NCBI RefSeq assembly: GCF_000705555.1
Contig: NZ_JMQN01000040.1
Location: 124,001 to 188,000, forward strand
From: Marinobacterium lacunae
GTDB lineage: Bacteria; Pseudomonadota; Gammaproteobacteria; Pseudomonadales; Balneatricaceae
Length of the DNA stretch: 64,000 nucleotides
Direction: 5' to 3'
The notes under the pieces were generated by a model. That model had not been told where the DNA came from. It was given only the letters and a program-made list of their open reading frames with translations, and searched no databases. Every line of letters starts with the position of its first letter. Position 1 is the stretch's first letter. A program made the translations under genes and the position numbers. Below are positions 15,634 to 24,914 of the stretch, in pieces.

Positions 15634-16500
15634 TCAGGCGTTTTCGATCGCTTCGCACGCTTCCAGCGTATTCTGCAACAGACACGCGATAGTCATGGGA
15701 CCAACGCCGCCCGGTACTGGCGTAATAGCCGACGCTTTTTCATACGCCGATTCGAAGTCTACATCCCCAACCAGTTTGCCGGTTTCCAGGCGGTTGATGC
15801 CCACATCGATGACAACCGCACCGGGCTTGAGCCATTCGCCCTTGACGAAGTTGGGGATGCCCACTGCGGCAATCACAATATCCGCGCGCGCCAGCTCACC
15901 CGGCAGGTCTTTGGTCTTGGAGTGACATACTGTCACCGTCGCACGCGCCATCAGCAGCTCAAGTGCTACCGGACGACCAACAATGTTGGACGCGCCGATG
16001 ACGACGGCGTTCTTGCCCATCGGATCGATACCGTAGGCTTCAAGAAGGCGCATACAACCATAAGGTGTGCACGGGCGCAGCGTCGGCGCTTTGCCGGCCA
16101 GACGACCGAGGTTATAGGGATGGAACCCATCCACATCTTTTTTCGGGTTAATGCGTTCAATCACCGACTGAACATCGATCTGCTTGGGGAGCGGCAGCTG
16201 AACAAGGATACCGTGGATTTCAGGATCGGCGTTGAGCTCGTCGATCAATGCCAGCAACTCGGCTTCAGCGGTGGAGGCATCAAGGCGATAGTTGCGGGAG
16301 AGAAAGCCGACCTCTTCACAAGCACGCACCTTGCTGCCGACATATACCTGAGATGCCGGATCTTCGCCGACCAGCACCACGGCCAGGCCCGGTGCTGGCA
16401 GGCCCTTTTCACGACGCTGTTTAACCTTTTCGGCAATCTCTTTGCGCAGATTTGCGGCCACGGCCTTGCCATCGATACGTTTGTCGGCTGTTTCGCTCAC
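15634..16500 (-). CDS. folD: Bifunctional methylenetetrahydrofolate dehydrogenase/methenyl-THF cyclohydrolase
   Basis: It interconverts 5,10-methylene-THF and 10-formyl-THF with NADP+ in one-carbon metabolism in the cytosol. Visible motifs include [17 protein letters not shown], the catalytic [13 protein letters not shown] block with its Lys, [12 protein letters not shown], and the NADP-binding [19 protein letters not shown] start it at the GTG at 16500, preceded by AGGAGAAAGGT, which gives 288 residues, the usual FolD size; an upstream ATG at 16578 adds an unrelated 26-residue tail. It is a single-gene unit. Confidence 0.96.
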   Translation of the reverse strand: MSETADKRIDGKAVAANLRKEIAEKVKQRREKGLPAPGLAVVLVGEDPASQVYVGSKVRACEEVGFLSRNYRLDASTAEAELLALIDELNADPEIHGILVQLPLPKQIDVQSVIERINPKKDVDGFHPYNLGRLAGKAPTLRPCTPYGCMRLLEAYGIDPMGKNAVVIGASNIVGRPVALELLMARATVTVCHSKTKDLPGELARADIVIAAVGIPNFVKGEWLKPGAVVIDVGINRLETGKLVGDVDFESAYEKASAITPVPGGVGPMTIACLLQNTLEACEAIENA

Positions 16501-16685
16501 ACCTTTCTCCTCGAAGCGCCTGCTTCGCACCATAAGTAAATTCTGCCGTTCGATCCCGGCAATATAGATGGCGCGCAATTTTACAGTGTCAGACGCCTCC
16601 CCGCACCCTTGTCGGAGCGGTCAGTAACGATAACCGAGGATGTCGGTGTATGTTGTCACCAGTTTCAAATGAAATTGAGTGGAAA

Positions 16686-16709
16686 GAGAGCATCTGAATA
16701 GATGCTCTC
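16686..16709 (-). terminator. Perfect 10-bp hairpin downstream of the IS3 remnant
   Basis: GAGAGCATCT-GAAT-AGATGCTCTC is a perfect 10-bp stem. On the minus strand it is followed by a short T-containing run (TTTCC). It lies just past the end of the decayed orfA and may be an old terminator. The T tract is weak. Confidence 0.4.
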
Positions 16710-16734
16710 CTGGTGCGCAGGTTACTGACCGGAG

Positions 16735-16950
16735 CTAATCTTGCAGGTCCGTGTCCTCACACGCTCGGTTTTCAGCGATACGGATGTCAGCGGGAACAGG
16801 TACTGTATTATAATCATCGGCCTTTTCCGAATGGCCGGGCAATCCAAGATAGCTCAGTGCAATCGGCAAGATCTTGTTCCGTAACCTGTTTGACGGCTTC
16901 AATCATGAATGTTTCGGGATAACGCTGATTAGACAGAACACATCCGATGT
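16735..16950 (-). pseudogene. IS3-family OrfA remnant, frameshifted
   Basis: On the minus strand one frame reads QRYPETFMIEAVKQVTEQDL then SWIARPFGKGR and stops. A second frame takes over at the same point and reads EKADDYNTVPVPADIR and on to a stop at 16735. Joined, they match an IS3-type OrfA (RYPEEFK.EAVK.VTE ... LY.WI.RFGKADDYNT ... ADIRRL). One frameshift separates the halves and no orfB follows, so it is dead. It marks the left border of the catabolic island. Confidence 0.6.
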
Positions 16951-17356
16951 TGCCTCACTTTAAGGCATTGAGGTATCTAGAAGACTAGGGACGATTCACT
17001 TGCCGACTCGACAAGAGCGTCAACCGGGAAAGTTGGTGTTCCCGTGTCAACTTATCACCCGATTCGCTACCTTCGGCAGATACTGACAATCCTTGACGGC
17101 ATATCAGTCATACGGCCAGCCTTGGCGAAGCTAGTTTATATGGTGGCCATGCCGCACGCCTGGGGTTATACTTTCGCGCTGAAATCCTCGCAGGGCAGCT
17201 CGCTCCCGCCTCCCCCCGTTATACGATATGCTCGGTCTCAGCGTTTATTGTCGCCTTGAGTTATGGTTTTAAACTGCGGAAAAATGAGGAATCTGGGGCC
17301 GCGGGGAAAGCATGAAAACTTCGACCGCTTAGAATTTCGTTGTCCAAGGAGCTCTT
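16951..17356. other. Gene-free stretch, decayed mobile DNA and marR promoter
   Basis: No convincing gene is visible. Part of it (about 16960-17200) has the look of decayed insertion-sequence DNA, but no family can be named. The last 100 bases must contain the promoter of the MarR gene at 17357. Confidence 0.4.
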
Positions 17357-17875
17357 TTGTACACAACCAATCTGTTTGACGAATTGCTGGTCCTGTGGGG
17401 TCAGGACTTCCCAAATGACGATATAATCGTCGTCCAGGCCGCCTTACGCATCCGTTTTCTGGCAGAACTCGAACAGCAGGCACTGCAGGATGTACTGGCC
17501 GAATTCCATATAGGCGTGGGCGACAGTGATGTACTGTTGATCCTGTCACGCCACAATACCCCCTCACGTATAAGGCCCAGCGATATTGCCGCACTCTGCA
17601 ACGTTTCAACCGGTGCAATTACCGGACGGCTGGATCGTTTACAAGCACGTGGCTACATCCGGCGCGAAAACTCGTCAGAAGATAAGCGCGCCTCTTATGT
17701 AGAACTGACTGAAACGGGTAAGGCTTTAGGGCTAAAAGTTCGTCAGGCTCTGAACGAACGCTCCCGCTTTCTTCTCACGTTGCGGAACATCCCCAAAGCC
17801 GACTTGGTAGAATTCAATCGAGTACTCGATGGAATGATTACCCAGCTTGTCGACTCCAGCGCTGGGAAGAGATAG
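17357..17875 (+). CDS. MarR-family regulator of the catabolic cluster
   Basis: This 172-residue MarR protein has its winged helix around residues 55-125, with SDIAALCNVSTGAITGRLDR as the helix-turn-helix and SSEDKRASYVELTETGK as the wing. The start is TTG at 17357, supported by AAGGAG five bases upstream. It is convergent with the GST gene and stands alone on the plus strand at the far end of a six-gene minus-strand operon. It is the obvious candidate to control that operon; the palindromes at 23821-23867 are the likely site. The ligand would then be the aromatic substrate or an early product (inference). Confidence 0.85.
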   Translation: MYTTNLFDELLVLWGQDFPNDDIIVVQAALRIRFLAELEQQALQDVLAEFHIGVGDSDVLLILSRHNTPSRIRPSDIAALCNVSTGAITGRLDRLQARGYIRRENSSEDKRASYVELTETGKALGLKVRQALNERSRFLLTLRNIPKADLVEFNRVLDGMITQLVDSSAGKR

Positions 17876-17925
17876 CGGGCAGAGCGGCGCATCGTCCAGA
17901 ACCACCCGCAGAAGTGCCGGTTAGG

Positions 17926-18531
17926 TCAAGGGCGAACCAACTTGTAGGCTTCGCGCACAGCCTCGCGCTCGGCGATACGGCCCATGTAAGAAATAATTCC
18001 CGGCCAAGGTTCCAGCGGAAAATCGAGAACACGGGCCCAAGACAGAATCACGAACGCGTAGGCGTCCGCAATGGAGAAAGTCTCTCCAGCGAGGTAGGGT
18101 GTCGTTCCCAGTTGAGCATTGATCCTGCCCAATACACGCGGCAACAGCATTGTGCGTGTTTGCTCTGTGTAGGCTTCTGGCGTAAAGGGCCGAAGGAGCG
18201 GCGAAAACGTCTTATGCAACTCGGTCGCAATATAATTGACCCACGACAGCACTTGGTAGCGCTCGATACTGCCTGACGCGGGTAAGAGATCAGTGCGCCC
18301 TGCTTTGTCAGCCACATACTGCAGAATAACCGCCGCCTCAGTCAGCACTGTACCGTCATCAAGTACCAAGGCCGGCACTTGCCCCTTTGGATTAATATCA
18401 AGATAGCTGGCCCCATCAGGTAAAGTCTTTTCCTTCAGGTCGACCTTGATCGTCTCAAAATCAGCCCCGGTTTCCAAAAGGATAATTTGACAGGCCGTTG
18501 AACACGCACCTGGGAGTGAATAAAGCTTCAT
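17926..18531 (-). CDS. Glutathione S-transferase (beta-class, GstA-like)
   Basis: This 201-residue enzyme has the thioredoxin-like N-terminal domain MKLYSLPGACSTACQIILLE, with Cys10 and the SNAIL-type region NPKGQVPALVLDDG...LTEAAVILQYVAD, and an all-helical C-terminal domain containing SIADAYAFVILSW. It conjugates glutathione to electrophiles or removes halides. The ATG at 18531 follows AAAGGAAATAAAACC; an upstream in-frame ATG at 18597 abuts the SnoaL stop but has no good site. As last gene of the monooxygenase operon it may detoxify quinone or epoxide intermediates. Confidence 0.88.
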   Translation of the reverse strand: MKLYSLPGACSTACQIILLETGADFETIKVDLKEKTLPDGASYLDINPKGQVPALVLDDGTVLTEAAVILQYVADKAGRTDLLPASGSIERYQVLSWVNYIATELHKTFSPLLRPFTPEAYTEQTRTMLLPRVLGRINAQLGTTPYLAGETFSIADAYAFVILSWARVLDFPLEPWPGIISYMGRIAEREAVREAYKLVRP

Positions 18532-18596
18532 GGTTTTATTTCCTTTGATAGTGCCGATAGCAGCCCTTTGGGACTGCCGTCGGCGATGAATTTTCA

Positions 18597-18986
18597 TTAC
18601 TTTGGTAACGCAATCTTGTTTACGCCGCTCCAGTGCTCAGCAAGCTTGCCGTTCTGCACACGGAACGCATCGAAGAGGTAGTAATCATATGTCTCACCGG
18701 GCCTCTCGGGATCGGGCTGAGGAAGATATCCACAGACGACAACCATGTCGTTCTCGGCCACCATGAAGAGTGGGGGGTTACGCATTTCGTCAGGCGCCTT
18801 CACAGGCCCATCTGGGAAGATCATACGCACAAATGCTTGTAATCCTTCGCGGCCTGGCGGGATATGATCGCAATGCTGGACATAGGATTCGGCCACAAAT
18901 TCCGGGACAATCTCAGCGTTCTGTCCATCAAACACCTGACGGTAGAATTGTCGGACGAGTTCCTTGTTCTTTTCCTGTTCGGTCAT
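18597..18986 (-). CDS. SnoaL-like / NTF2-fold protein
   Basis: This 129-residue protein has the SnoaL/ester-cyclase pattern: N-terminal helix ELVRQFYRQVFDG, then AEIVPEFVAESYVQHCDHIPPG, and the closing strands DAFRVQNGKLAEHWSGVNKI. Such proteins bind small hydrophobic ligands and act as isomerases, hydrolases or cyclases. It lies between the porin and GST genes in the same operon. The substrate is unknown; an isomerase or hydratase role on a ring-oxidation product would fit the context. Confidence 0.8.
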   Translation of the reverse strand: MTEQEKNKELVRQFYRQVFDGQNAEIVPEFVAESYVQHCDHIPPGREGLQAFVRMIFPDGPVKAPDEMRNPPLFMVAENDMVVVCGYLPQPDPERPGETYDYYLFDAFRVQNGKLAEHWSGVNKIALPK

Positions 18987-19028
18987 GTTCTTGCTCCTAT
19001 AGATATAAGATTTCTATCCCGATGGTTC

Positions 19029-20408
19029 TCAAGGCATTTTTCGAGGCGAAAGGCCGGTTGCGGCGCTGATGTCCCATACCAGGTTCAAACCAAAAACCCA
19101 ATCGTCTTTAAGCCGAGCATCTGAAAAATCTGCTAACACAGTCGTGTTAGGATTTATTAGGTAGGCCGCCGTCGCCTCAAGAAAAGCGAATTTTCCGATC
19201 GGAGTTGATGCGTGAACATCAACCAAAAATGTATCGCGCGGCTGCTTTTCATCAACCCCAGAGAAGAAACGACGAGCGTTCCTTTCATATTCGGCGCGTT
19301 TTTTGTCCAATTTAATGTAACGAGCTGACGATCCGACCGTCAAAAGCGGATTACTCGGCAGAAACCCGCTATACTCTGCCCCAGCGTATATTTCCCAAGG
19401 ATACGCTACACCCTCACCAATCGTGTGGAACAATCCACCATAAACAGCAAGACTTTTACTAAAGGGAGCAGATGGATTTTCCTTCCATATCGTTTTCCTA
19501 GCCTGCCCGTATAGTGTTGTCATTCCTTCATGGGTAATAACGGTTGGTGAAAATGGAAATTCAGGGTTCCCGAATCCAGAGCTGTAAAGCGCATCTTCGT
19601 AAGACGAGGTTGTGTGCGCAATTCCAACTTCATATTTCAGTGGTTTGGGGTTAGTCATCAAGCTTTCTTCATGAAAAACGTTTGCGACAAAGTACAAGCC
19701 ATCTCGATCACCTTCATCCCAATCCCATCCATTCCCCGTTTGCCAGTTTTCTGGATTATCCTCTGCGATGGCAAAGTTGAAAGTAGTCTCAGGCGTAGGA
19801 CGATATGACAATTGGCTGCCCCATACCGCAAGCGTTTCACCCGGCATGCTGAGATTTACAGCTTTAGTTGAATTTATGCAGCCATATCCAGCACAAAATT
19901 GCCCTCGCATGAAGTCCAGAGCTATCGGTATACGCCCCGCCTCGAGCGTCAACCTGTCATCAGCATTATCGATCGCAAAAGAAAATCGAGTTACATCCGT
20001 TCTAGAGTCAATTACCGGAATAGGGAAAAAGACGTTAGAAATCTCAAATGTGTATTCATCTTCATTGTGCGATATTTCGTTTATAGTTTCAGTTAAGTTT
20101 AAGCGTAAGTTGTCATTCACATGCCAAGTCGTATCAACAATCAAGCCGCCGATATTGACATTAGTTCCACCGGCAAATCCGAAATCCGGTGCGTTTTGAT
20201 ATATATCAAGATAGGTTAAATTTAGCTCAACGCCAGCGTTGTCAAGTAGCCTACCAATGTTAGATAGTGGGCCTTCGAAGTTTGATTCGTTCGGCATAAC
20301 CTGAATTTCAGTGCCGGTATCATCCGACTTTGAAATTTCTTTTGCTGCAGACGTTTCCGTTAAAAATATTGCAGTAAGCGCAAAGCATATGACGAATTTT
20401 ATATTCAT
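19029..20408 (-). CDS. OprB-like carbohydrate-selective porin family outer-membrane protein
   Basis: This 459-residue protein starts with a Sec signal peptide (about 1-22, cleavage near ETSA-AK). The mature part is beta-barrel-like with alternating strands and ends in a family-typical segment. Motifs such as NIGRLLDNAGVELNLTYLDI and FFSGVDEKQPRDTFLVDVHA fit the OprB porin family. It is lower in GC than its neighbours. It probably admits the substrate of the operon across the outer membrane, then handed to the MFS transporter encoded next to it. OprB members can carry aromatic or acidic solutes as well as sugars. Confidence 0.78.
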   Translation of the reverse strand: MNIKFVICFALTAIFLTETSAAKEISKSDDTGTEIQVMPNESNFEGPLSNIGRLLDNAGVELNLTYLDIYQNAPDFGFAGGTNVNIGGLIVDTTWHVNDNLRLNLTETINEISHNEDEYTFEISNVFFPIPVIDSRTDVTRFSFAIDNADDRLTLEAGRIPIALDFMRGQFCAGYGCINSTKAVNLSMPGETLAVWGSQLSYRPTPETTFNFAIAEDNPENWQTGNGWDWDEGDRDGLYFVANVFHEESLMTNPKPLKYEVGIAHTTSSYEDALYSSGFGNPEFPFSPTVITHEGMTTLYGQARKTIWKENPSAPFSKSLAVYGGLFHTIGEGVAYPWEIYAGAEYSGFLPSNPLLTVGSSARYIKLDKKRAEYERNARRFFSGVDEKQPRDTFLVDVHASTPIGKFAFLEATAAYLINPNTTVLADFSDARLKDDWVFGLNLVWDISAATGLSPRKMP

Positions 20409-20507
20409 TACATCCTCTCTTTTATTATTTTTTTTGAATGTTGGGTATTTTTTGTTTAAAAACCACTCAATTATGTGAGTTTGTTTTGGAGTTGGGTGAT
20501 ACGTAAA

Positions 20508-21821
20508 TCAGACTGAAGCCATTTTGGGTGGTGTGGCCAGGAGCATTGCTGGCACTAGGATTAGGCAGAGCATGATCGATACCCAAAACGCAATCAGGTA
20601 AGTTCCAGTTGCATCGAAAAGCGCACCCGAAACGCCAGCGCCGACAGCCGATAGAATCGTCGAGGGGGGCATCATCACACCGAAGAGCATCGGAAATGAA
20701 TTCTTACCGTAGTAGTTGCCAATCAGTGCCATGGTGCAAACTTGCGTAGCGCCATACCCTATTCCGAGCGGCAGTGCATAGGCTAGGATCCCCGTCATGT
20801 CCTCAGGGTGCATCATGAGAAAAAGCCCGACAGCCATCAGCACTACCGCGACAACCGCGATATAGTGCGGGGGAATACGGTCTCCCCAGACACCTGCACC
20901 CACGTTGCCGATGAACGAACCGACAACCAATATTGCGACGGCGATCGCACTGTCGGCAGAGCTCAAGCCGATATCCTGCAGGTGCACAACCCCGTGCGCC
21001 ATTACGAATACCCAGCAGATTCCCACGAACGAGACAAACAGAAGCAAAAACCAGAATGTACGGGTCCTGATTGCCTGTTTGAGAGTCCACTCGAAAGTGC
21101 TCTTGTGGACTTTTGGGTTCATGAAAACCGCACTGTCGGCAGTCAGCGTTTGTGCAACGGCTCGGTCAATCTTAGCCTCATCGATCACCACGGTAGCAGT
21201 AATCAAAGCGATCGCTCCCAGTGCAGCGATAAACCACCAAGCCAGCCTCCAGTCGTTGTCAAGTACGCTCAGCAACGCATCCAATCCCGGCGGTGAAATG
21301 AACCCCCCGACCTCGATTGCCGAAAGCACCACCGAGATGGCAAGCGCCCGACGTAGGAAAAACCACTTGGCCACAACCGTTTGTGCCGGCAGCATACCGG
21401 CAAAAGCGACACCAGCACCGATCAGCAAGCCAAAAGCGACCGCAAACTGCCAGCCACCCGTCACCCAGGTCGCCATTGAGACTGCACCCAGCACAAATAG
21501 ACTGCATCCGATAGTCGTCACCCATTTGTACCCAAGCCGCGTGGTGGCTATCGCCACCACAGGCCCAGGTAGACCCATCATCATGATGAACAACCCGAAC
21601 CCCATACCGAAGGCAGCTCGATCCATCTGCAGATCCTGAATCATCTGCGCATTCAGGATCGAGGCACCAATCGTAGGTACTGCCATTACCAGGAGCACCA
21701 TTAACCAGAGCGCTCCGAGAACCTTCTTAGCGTGAAAACTGTATTCAAACCCCTCCCTATTCTCCGCATCCTCGAAAGCCATATCACCCGTCGGCTTCTC
21801 AGCCGGTACAGCACTTTCCAT
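20508..21821 (-). CDS. MFS transporter (oxalate/formate-antiporter-like)
   Basis: This 437-residue protein has 12 predicted membrane helices in two halves separated by a charged loop (about 220-250). It starts with a hydrophilic 30-residue tail before WLMVLLVMAVPTIGASIL. The layout and the loop patterns GLFIMMMGLPGPVVAIATTR and GAGVWGDRIPPHYIAV place it in the anion:cation or OxlT-like branch of the MFS. It is likely the inner-membrane importer of the compound degraded by the neighbouring monooxygenase. It lies 77 bp downstream of the oxygenase. Confidence 0.85.
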   Translation of the reverse strand: MESAVPAEKPTGDMAFEDAENREGFEYSFHAKKVLGALWLMVLLVMAVPTIGASILNAQMIQDLQMDRAAFGMGFGLFIMMMGLPGPVVAIATTRLGYKWVTTIGCSLFVLGAVSMATWVTGGWQFAVAFGLLIGAGVAFAGMLPAQTVVAKWFFLRRALAISVVLSAIEVGGFISPPGLDALLSVLDNDWRLAWWFIAALGAIALITATVVIDEAKIDRAVAQTLTADSAVFMNPKVHKSTFEWTLKQAIRTRTFWFLLLFVSFVGICWVFVMAHGVVHLQDIGLSSADSAIAVAILVVGSFIGNVGAGVWGDRIPPHYIAVVAVVLMAVGLFLMMHPEDMTGILAYALPLGIGYGATQVCTMALIGNYYGKNSFPMLFGVMMPPSTILSAVGAGVSGALFDATGTYLIAFWVSIMLCLILVPAMLLATPPKMASV

Positions 21822-21898
21822 GATTTACCTCCCCATTGAGCTTGTCGCTCATACCTTGTAAACAGGCGCTCAAGGCGCCTTGTATTCTTTTTATTTTC

Positions 21899-23194
21899 TT
21901 AAGGTTTATGGATTGCGGTAGGATCCGGCAGCCCGCCGCCAAACATAGGGAATGGTTCAACACCAAGCAGGTGCCGGCCATAAATTTCCGCCATCGGTTC
22001 CAGACGGATCGCGCCATGCAAAAGCGCAACACGGATGTCTCGTGCAAACCGCTGAATCGGGTTTGTTTCCCAAGCAGTCGCGGATCCAATTGTCCGCTGC
22101 AGCATCCCCACCACATCGTCGAGAGCATGCCCTGCCCATACAGCTTCCATTACCACCGATTGCTCGACGTCAGCCGGGATCTCTCGACCTTCCGATGCGT
22201 ACTGGTCAAGAAGGTCTGCGCTGGCCAAGACCACAGCTTCGGAAGCCCGGATCGCACCATGTGCTTTCGCCGCCGCAACCTGAGTCGAAGCCATATCCGC
22301 CACTCGCTCATAGGGGAGATTGAACGGCTTTTGTTTCTTGGCCATATCAATAAACACTTCGAGCGTGCCTTTAGCCATCCCTAGCACGATCGCGATCACA
22401 CTCAGGTTAGTGAGCAGCATCAAGCCGCGGCCATCAAACTTACTCGCAAAACCGCTATAGCGATAACGTGCCTCATCCATGCGCTGTGGGAACTCCATCA
22501 TGTCCATGAAGCGATGTTCAGGGCAGAATGCCTCCGCCTTAACGGTCAGGCTGTTCGACGAACTGGCCTTTAGCCCCATCACATGCCAGTTGTCGATAAT
22601 TTCAACCTGATCCCGCTCCAGTATCGCCATCCCACGGCCTTTTCCTCCACTAGGCAGGTCGTAGTCGCAGCCGACACCTAGCCATTTGGCATGTTTGCAC
22701 CCGCTACCGAAATGCCAGAACCCGCTGACCATGTAACCGCCATCGACTTTGCGTGCCTCACCTACCTTAGTTGCGAAGATTGAAGCCCCTGCCGCAATCG
22801 GCCCGTGCCAATTTGCCACATCTGAGAAGATCTCTTTCACTGCTTGATCGGGGAAGGTCAGCATGTTGCGTAGCCCACCCGCAACAAAAGCAGTCCAACC
22901 CGCAGCACCGTCACCACGAGAAACCTCTGTAATAATCTCCACAGTATCACGCGCGCCAAGAGCCAGACCGCCAAAATCGGACGGCAGAGTCAGACGAAAA
23001 ACACCAGCCTCGCTCAAGGCCTTCACCGCCTCAGGAGCCAATGCTCCCAATTTCTCTCCCTCAAGGGCGGTTTCACGCAACATCGGTACAAGATCCACCA
23101 CCTTGTCACGAATGGACCGCCCAACTGTGGTCGACCAAGGAGACTCGAACGGCTCCGCTGCCGTCCCCTGCACTTGTTTAATTGCCGCTTCCAT
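21899..23194 (-). CDS. Flavin-dependent monooxygenase, oxygenase component (acyl-CoA dehydrogenase fold, HsaA/HpaH-like group D)
   Basis: This 431-residue protein has the acyl-CoA dehydrogenase fold: N-terminal helices (LRETALEGEKLGALAPEAVKAL), the middle beta domain with VSGFWHFGSGCKHAKWLGVG, and the C-terminal helical bundle. The W..GSG block and length are those of two-component group D hydroxylases (HsaA, C2 of p-hydroxyphenylacetate hydroxylase) that use reduced flavin and O2 to hydroxylate phenols, and not of CoA-ester dehydrogenases. A flavin reductase gene lies 50 bp upstream on the same strand, completing the enzyme. The aromatic substrate cannot be read from sequence. Confidence 0.82.
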   Translation of the reverse strand: MEAAIKQVQGTAAEPFESPWSTTVGRSIRDKVVDLVPMLRETALEGEKLGALAPEAVKALSEAGVFRLTLPSDFGGLALGARDTVEIITEVSRGDGAAGWTAFVAGGLRNMLTFPDQAVKEIFSDVANWHGPIAAGASIFATKVGEARKVDGGYMVSGFWHFGSGCKHAKWLGVGCDYDLPSGGKGRGMAILERDQVEIIDNWHVMGLKASSSNSLTVKAEAFCPEHRFMDMMEFPQRMDEARYRYSGFASKFDGRGLMLLTNLSVIAIVLGMAKGTLEVFIDMAKKQKPFNLPYERVADMASTQVAAAKAHGAIRASEAVVLASADLLDQYASEGREIPADVEQSVVMEAVWAGHALDDVVGMLQRTIGSATAWETNPIQRFARDIRVALLHGAIRLEPMAEIYGRHLLGVEPFPMFGGGLPDPTAIHKP

Positions 23195-23244
23195 TATTTT
23201 TTTCCTTATGAATTTTTATATTAAACAATCCGACTCAACGCCTA

Positions 23245-23751
23245 TCAGTGCGAGAGAGAGATCGGCCTCTGTAGTTCATGAAAGCTACTCATGAACCACG
23301 CAGTGGGTTCACACTGGATGTCGCTCAGGTCGACCCCTTCGACCGCACAGATGACAAGGTCATGGTCACCGGCCGGCCGAAGCTCAACGAGGCGACAAGA
23401 TAGGCAGGTATTGAAGCCCGACAGCATCGGCAGCCCCTCCTGCGACTCTTCCCATTCCAGATCATCGTTGAACTTGTCCGCTGATCGACTCGCAAAGTGC
23501 ATGGCCGCCGAGCGATTCGGGTATTCGACAAAGTGAACAGCGAATCGACCAGTCTGGCGAATCGCCTCAAGTGTCGCCGAAGTCTGGAACATGGCAAAAA
23601 CTGCCATTGGCGGATCCATGGAGAGTGACGAAAAACTTCCGATCGTTGCGCCAAAGGGCTTTCGGACCTCATCGAATGCGGTGACGATAACCACACCGCT
23701 TGGCAGGCGAGCGAAGGCCGAAAGACATTCTTTCTCGTGTGTCAATTTCAT
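23245..23751 (-). CDS. Flavin reductase component (HpaC/HsaB-like)
   Basis: This 168-residue protein of the flavin reductase domain family has LPSGVVIVTAFDEVRKPFGATIGSFSSLSMDPPMAVFAM near the N-terminus, the canonical FMN/FAD-binding segment, and FAVHFVEYPNRSAAMHFAS. It reduces free flavin with NAD(P)H and passes it to the oxygenase encoded next. It is the first gene of the operon; its promoter region carries nested palindromes at 23821-23867. Confidence 0.9.
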   Translation of the reverse strand: MKLTHEKECLSAFARLPSGVVIVTAFDEVRKPFGATIGSFSSLSMDPPMAVFAMFQTSATLEAIRQTGRFAVHFVEYPNRSAAMHFASRSADKFNDDLEWEESQEGLPMLSGFNTCLSCRLVELRPAGDHDLVICAVEGVDLSDIQCEPTAWFMSSFHELQRPISLSH

Positions 23752-23820
23752 TCCTCCCTAAGTAACAGCGTTAGCCGTCCACTCTCAACAGAGACTGGTG
23801 CCGCAGCTGATTTATACCAA

Positions 23821-23867
23821 AGCTAAAGCAATATAATTTAGCTTGTAGGTAAACTACATTGCTTTAG
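23821..23867. promoter_or_regulatory. Nested palindromes upstream of the monooxygenase operon
   Basis: Three perfect inverted repeats overlap: AGCTAAA/TTTAGCT (23821-23843), TGTAG-GTAAA-CTACA (23844-23858) and CTAAAGCAAT/ATTGCTTTAG (23823-23867). They lie 70-115 bp upstream of the flavin reductase start. Size and symmetry suit a dimeric MarR regulator, most simply the one at 17357. Confidence 0.55.
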
Positions 23868-23953
23868 AGGCAAGGTAAAATATATTTGCTGCTTCGTCAA
23901 CTGATCCGCTCCCCACTTTCTAATCCATGAAGCTCTTAGAAATGTTCAGGACG

Positions 23954-24596
23954 ATGAACATAAAGGAGCGATTTATCGAAGAGCAGATCACCCCTATCTT
24001 GAAAGGAGCTGAAATAGACCATAAGAGGGGCTATTGCTTATACCAGCAGGCAGAGTTGGCCGTTCGCAAACGTAGGCGCCGCAAAGGCATGATACTGGAG
24101 CGTCATCCTCTGACACGGCCTGATTGGCCCCAGCTAGAGCTGGTCAATGGACTTTATCATGGCCTCGCTCTCGAATGGGCGACGCATCAAGTGCCAGACC
24201 AACGTGGATGACTTCACTAAAGAGTGCCTGGATATCCAGTTACACTGGGCATATCAGGCGAACAGGTCTGTCGGTCACTTGATGCCATAGTGGCGTTCAG
24301 AGACTACCCTAAAGCCGCCGGAACGGTGAATTCACCGGCAAGGCACCCGACCTAGTACAGAGTGAAGCTGATACAACCAGACAAACGATGCGAAACGGGT
24401 ATAAAGGGAGGTTCAATGGCTAATTCAGGGGTGAATGTCTGAACGAGCACTAGCTCGAGGACTTAGCTCAAGCTCGACAGCTAATCAGTGAGCGGCGAGT
24501 CAATGCAATGAACAACGATCGCACTCATCACTGGATAATCAGACTCCGATAGAGTTCGCGTCTGCGTTCAGGATCACCATATACCCAAGTGACTGA
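23954..24596 (+). pseudogene. IS3-family transposase remnant (internal deletion, frameshifts, stops)
   Basis: The fragment begins with an OrfA start (MNIKERFIEEQITPILKGAE), jumps to OrfB (YCLYQQAELAVRKRRRRKGM), then in shifted frames shows NVDDFTKECLDIQ, VKLIQPDKRCETG, GRFNG-stop-FRGEC, LEDLAQARQLI and TPIEFASAF. These are the ordered landmarks of an IS407/IS3-type OrfB. An internal deletion fuses orfA to orfB and several stops interrupt it. It borders the catabolic island on the right. Confidence 0.7.
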
Positions 24597-24690
24597 GCAC
24601 CACCGCAGCCAGATTCTGTACGAACTAAAAAATACGACAGATCACCCTAACGGGTGTTCGCTTCAGTATATTGAAAATAAAGGATTTTAA

Positions 24691-24735
24691 TGGTCGGGAC
24701 GGCAGGATTTGAACCTGCTACCCCTTGCACCCCAT
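24691..24735. repeat. attL: displaced tRNA-Pro 3' end
   Basis: Forty-five bases match the 3' part of tRNA-Pro at 43328-43372 with one mismatch (T for G after AACCTGC). The match runs from the CCA end to the anticodon loop and stops there, so the rest of the tRNA is absent. This is the original 3' end displaced when the element inserted at tRNA-Pro. Confidence 0.9.
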
Positions 24736-24872
24736 AAAAGAAAAAACCATTCTCAGCGCTTCTCTCAAATTCCCATCGATTCCAAGATATCAGAATTTAT
24801 CAATTATTAAACAATAACTTAGATATAATTTTATTTTCAGCAGTTCCCATGAGATCTCACCTAAGCTAATCT

Positions 24873-24898
24873 CAAATGGCAACCGAGTGGCAACCAGA
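24873..24898. repeat. Left copy of 26-bp repeat with TGGCAACC doublet (arm-type site)
   Basis: A 26-bp sequence is repeated perfectly at 43238-43263 near the right end. Each copy contains TGGCAACC twice, 11 bp apart. Short repeated motifs at both ends of an integrated element are typical of the arm sites bound by the N-terminal domain of tyrosine integrases. The AT-rich 24740-24870 segment between attL and this site contains an IHF-like TATCAATTATTAA (24798-24810, one mismatch to consensus). Confidence 0.6.
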
Positions 24899-24914
24899 GA
24901 AGAGATTAGACCAC

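Noticed and set aside
24876-24914. Integrase start at ATG 24876
   Set aside because: It lies within the 26-bp repeat also found at the right end, has no ribosome-binding site, and adds 13 residues not typical of P4-type integrases; the ATG at 24915 is preferred.
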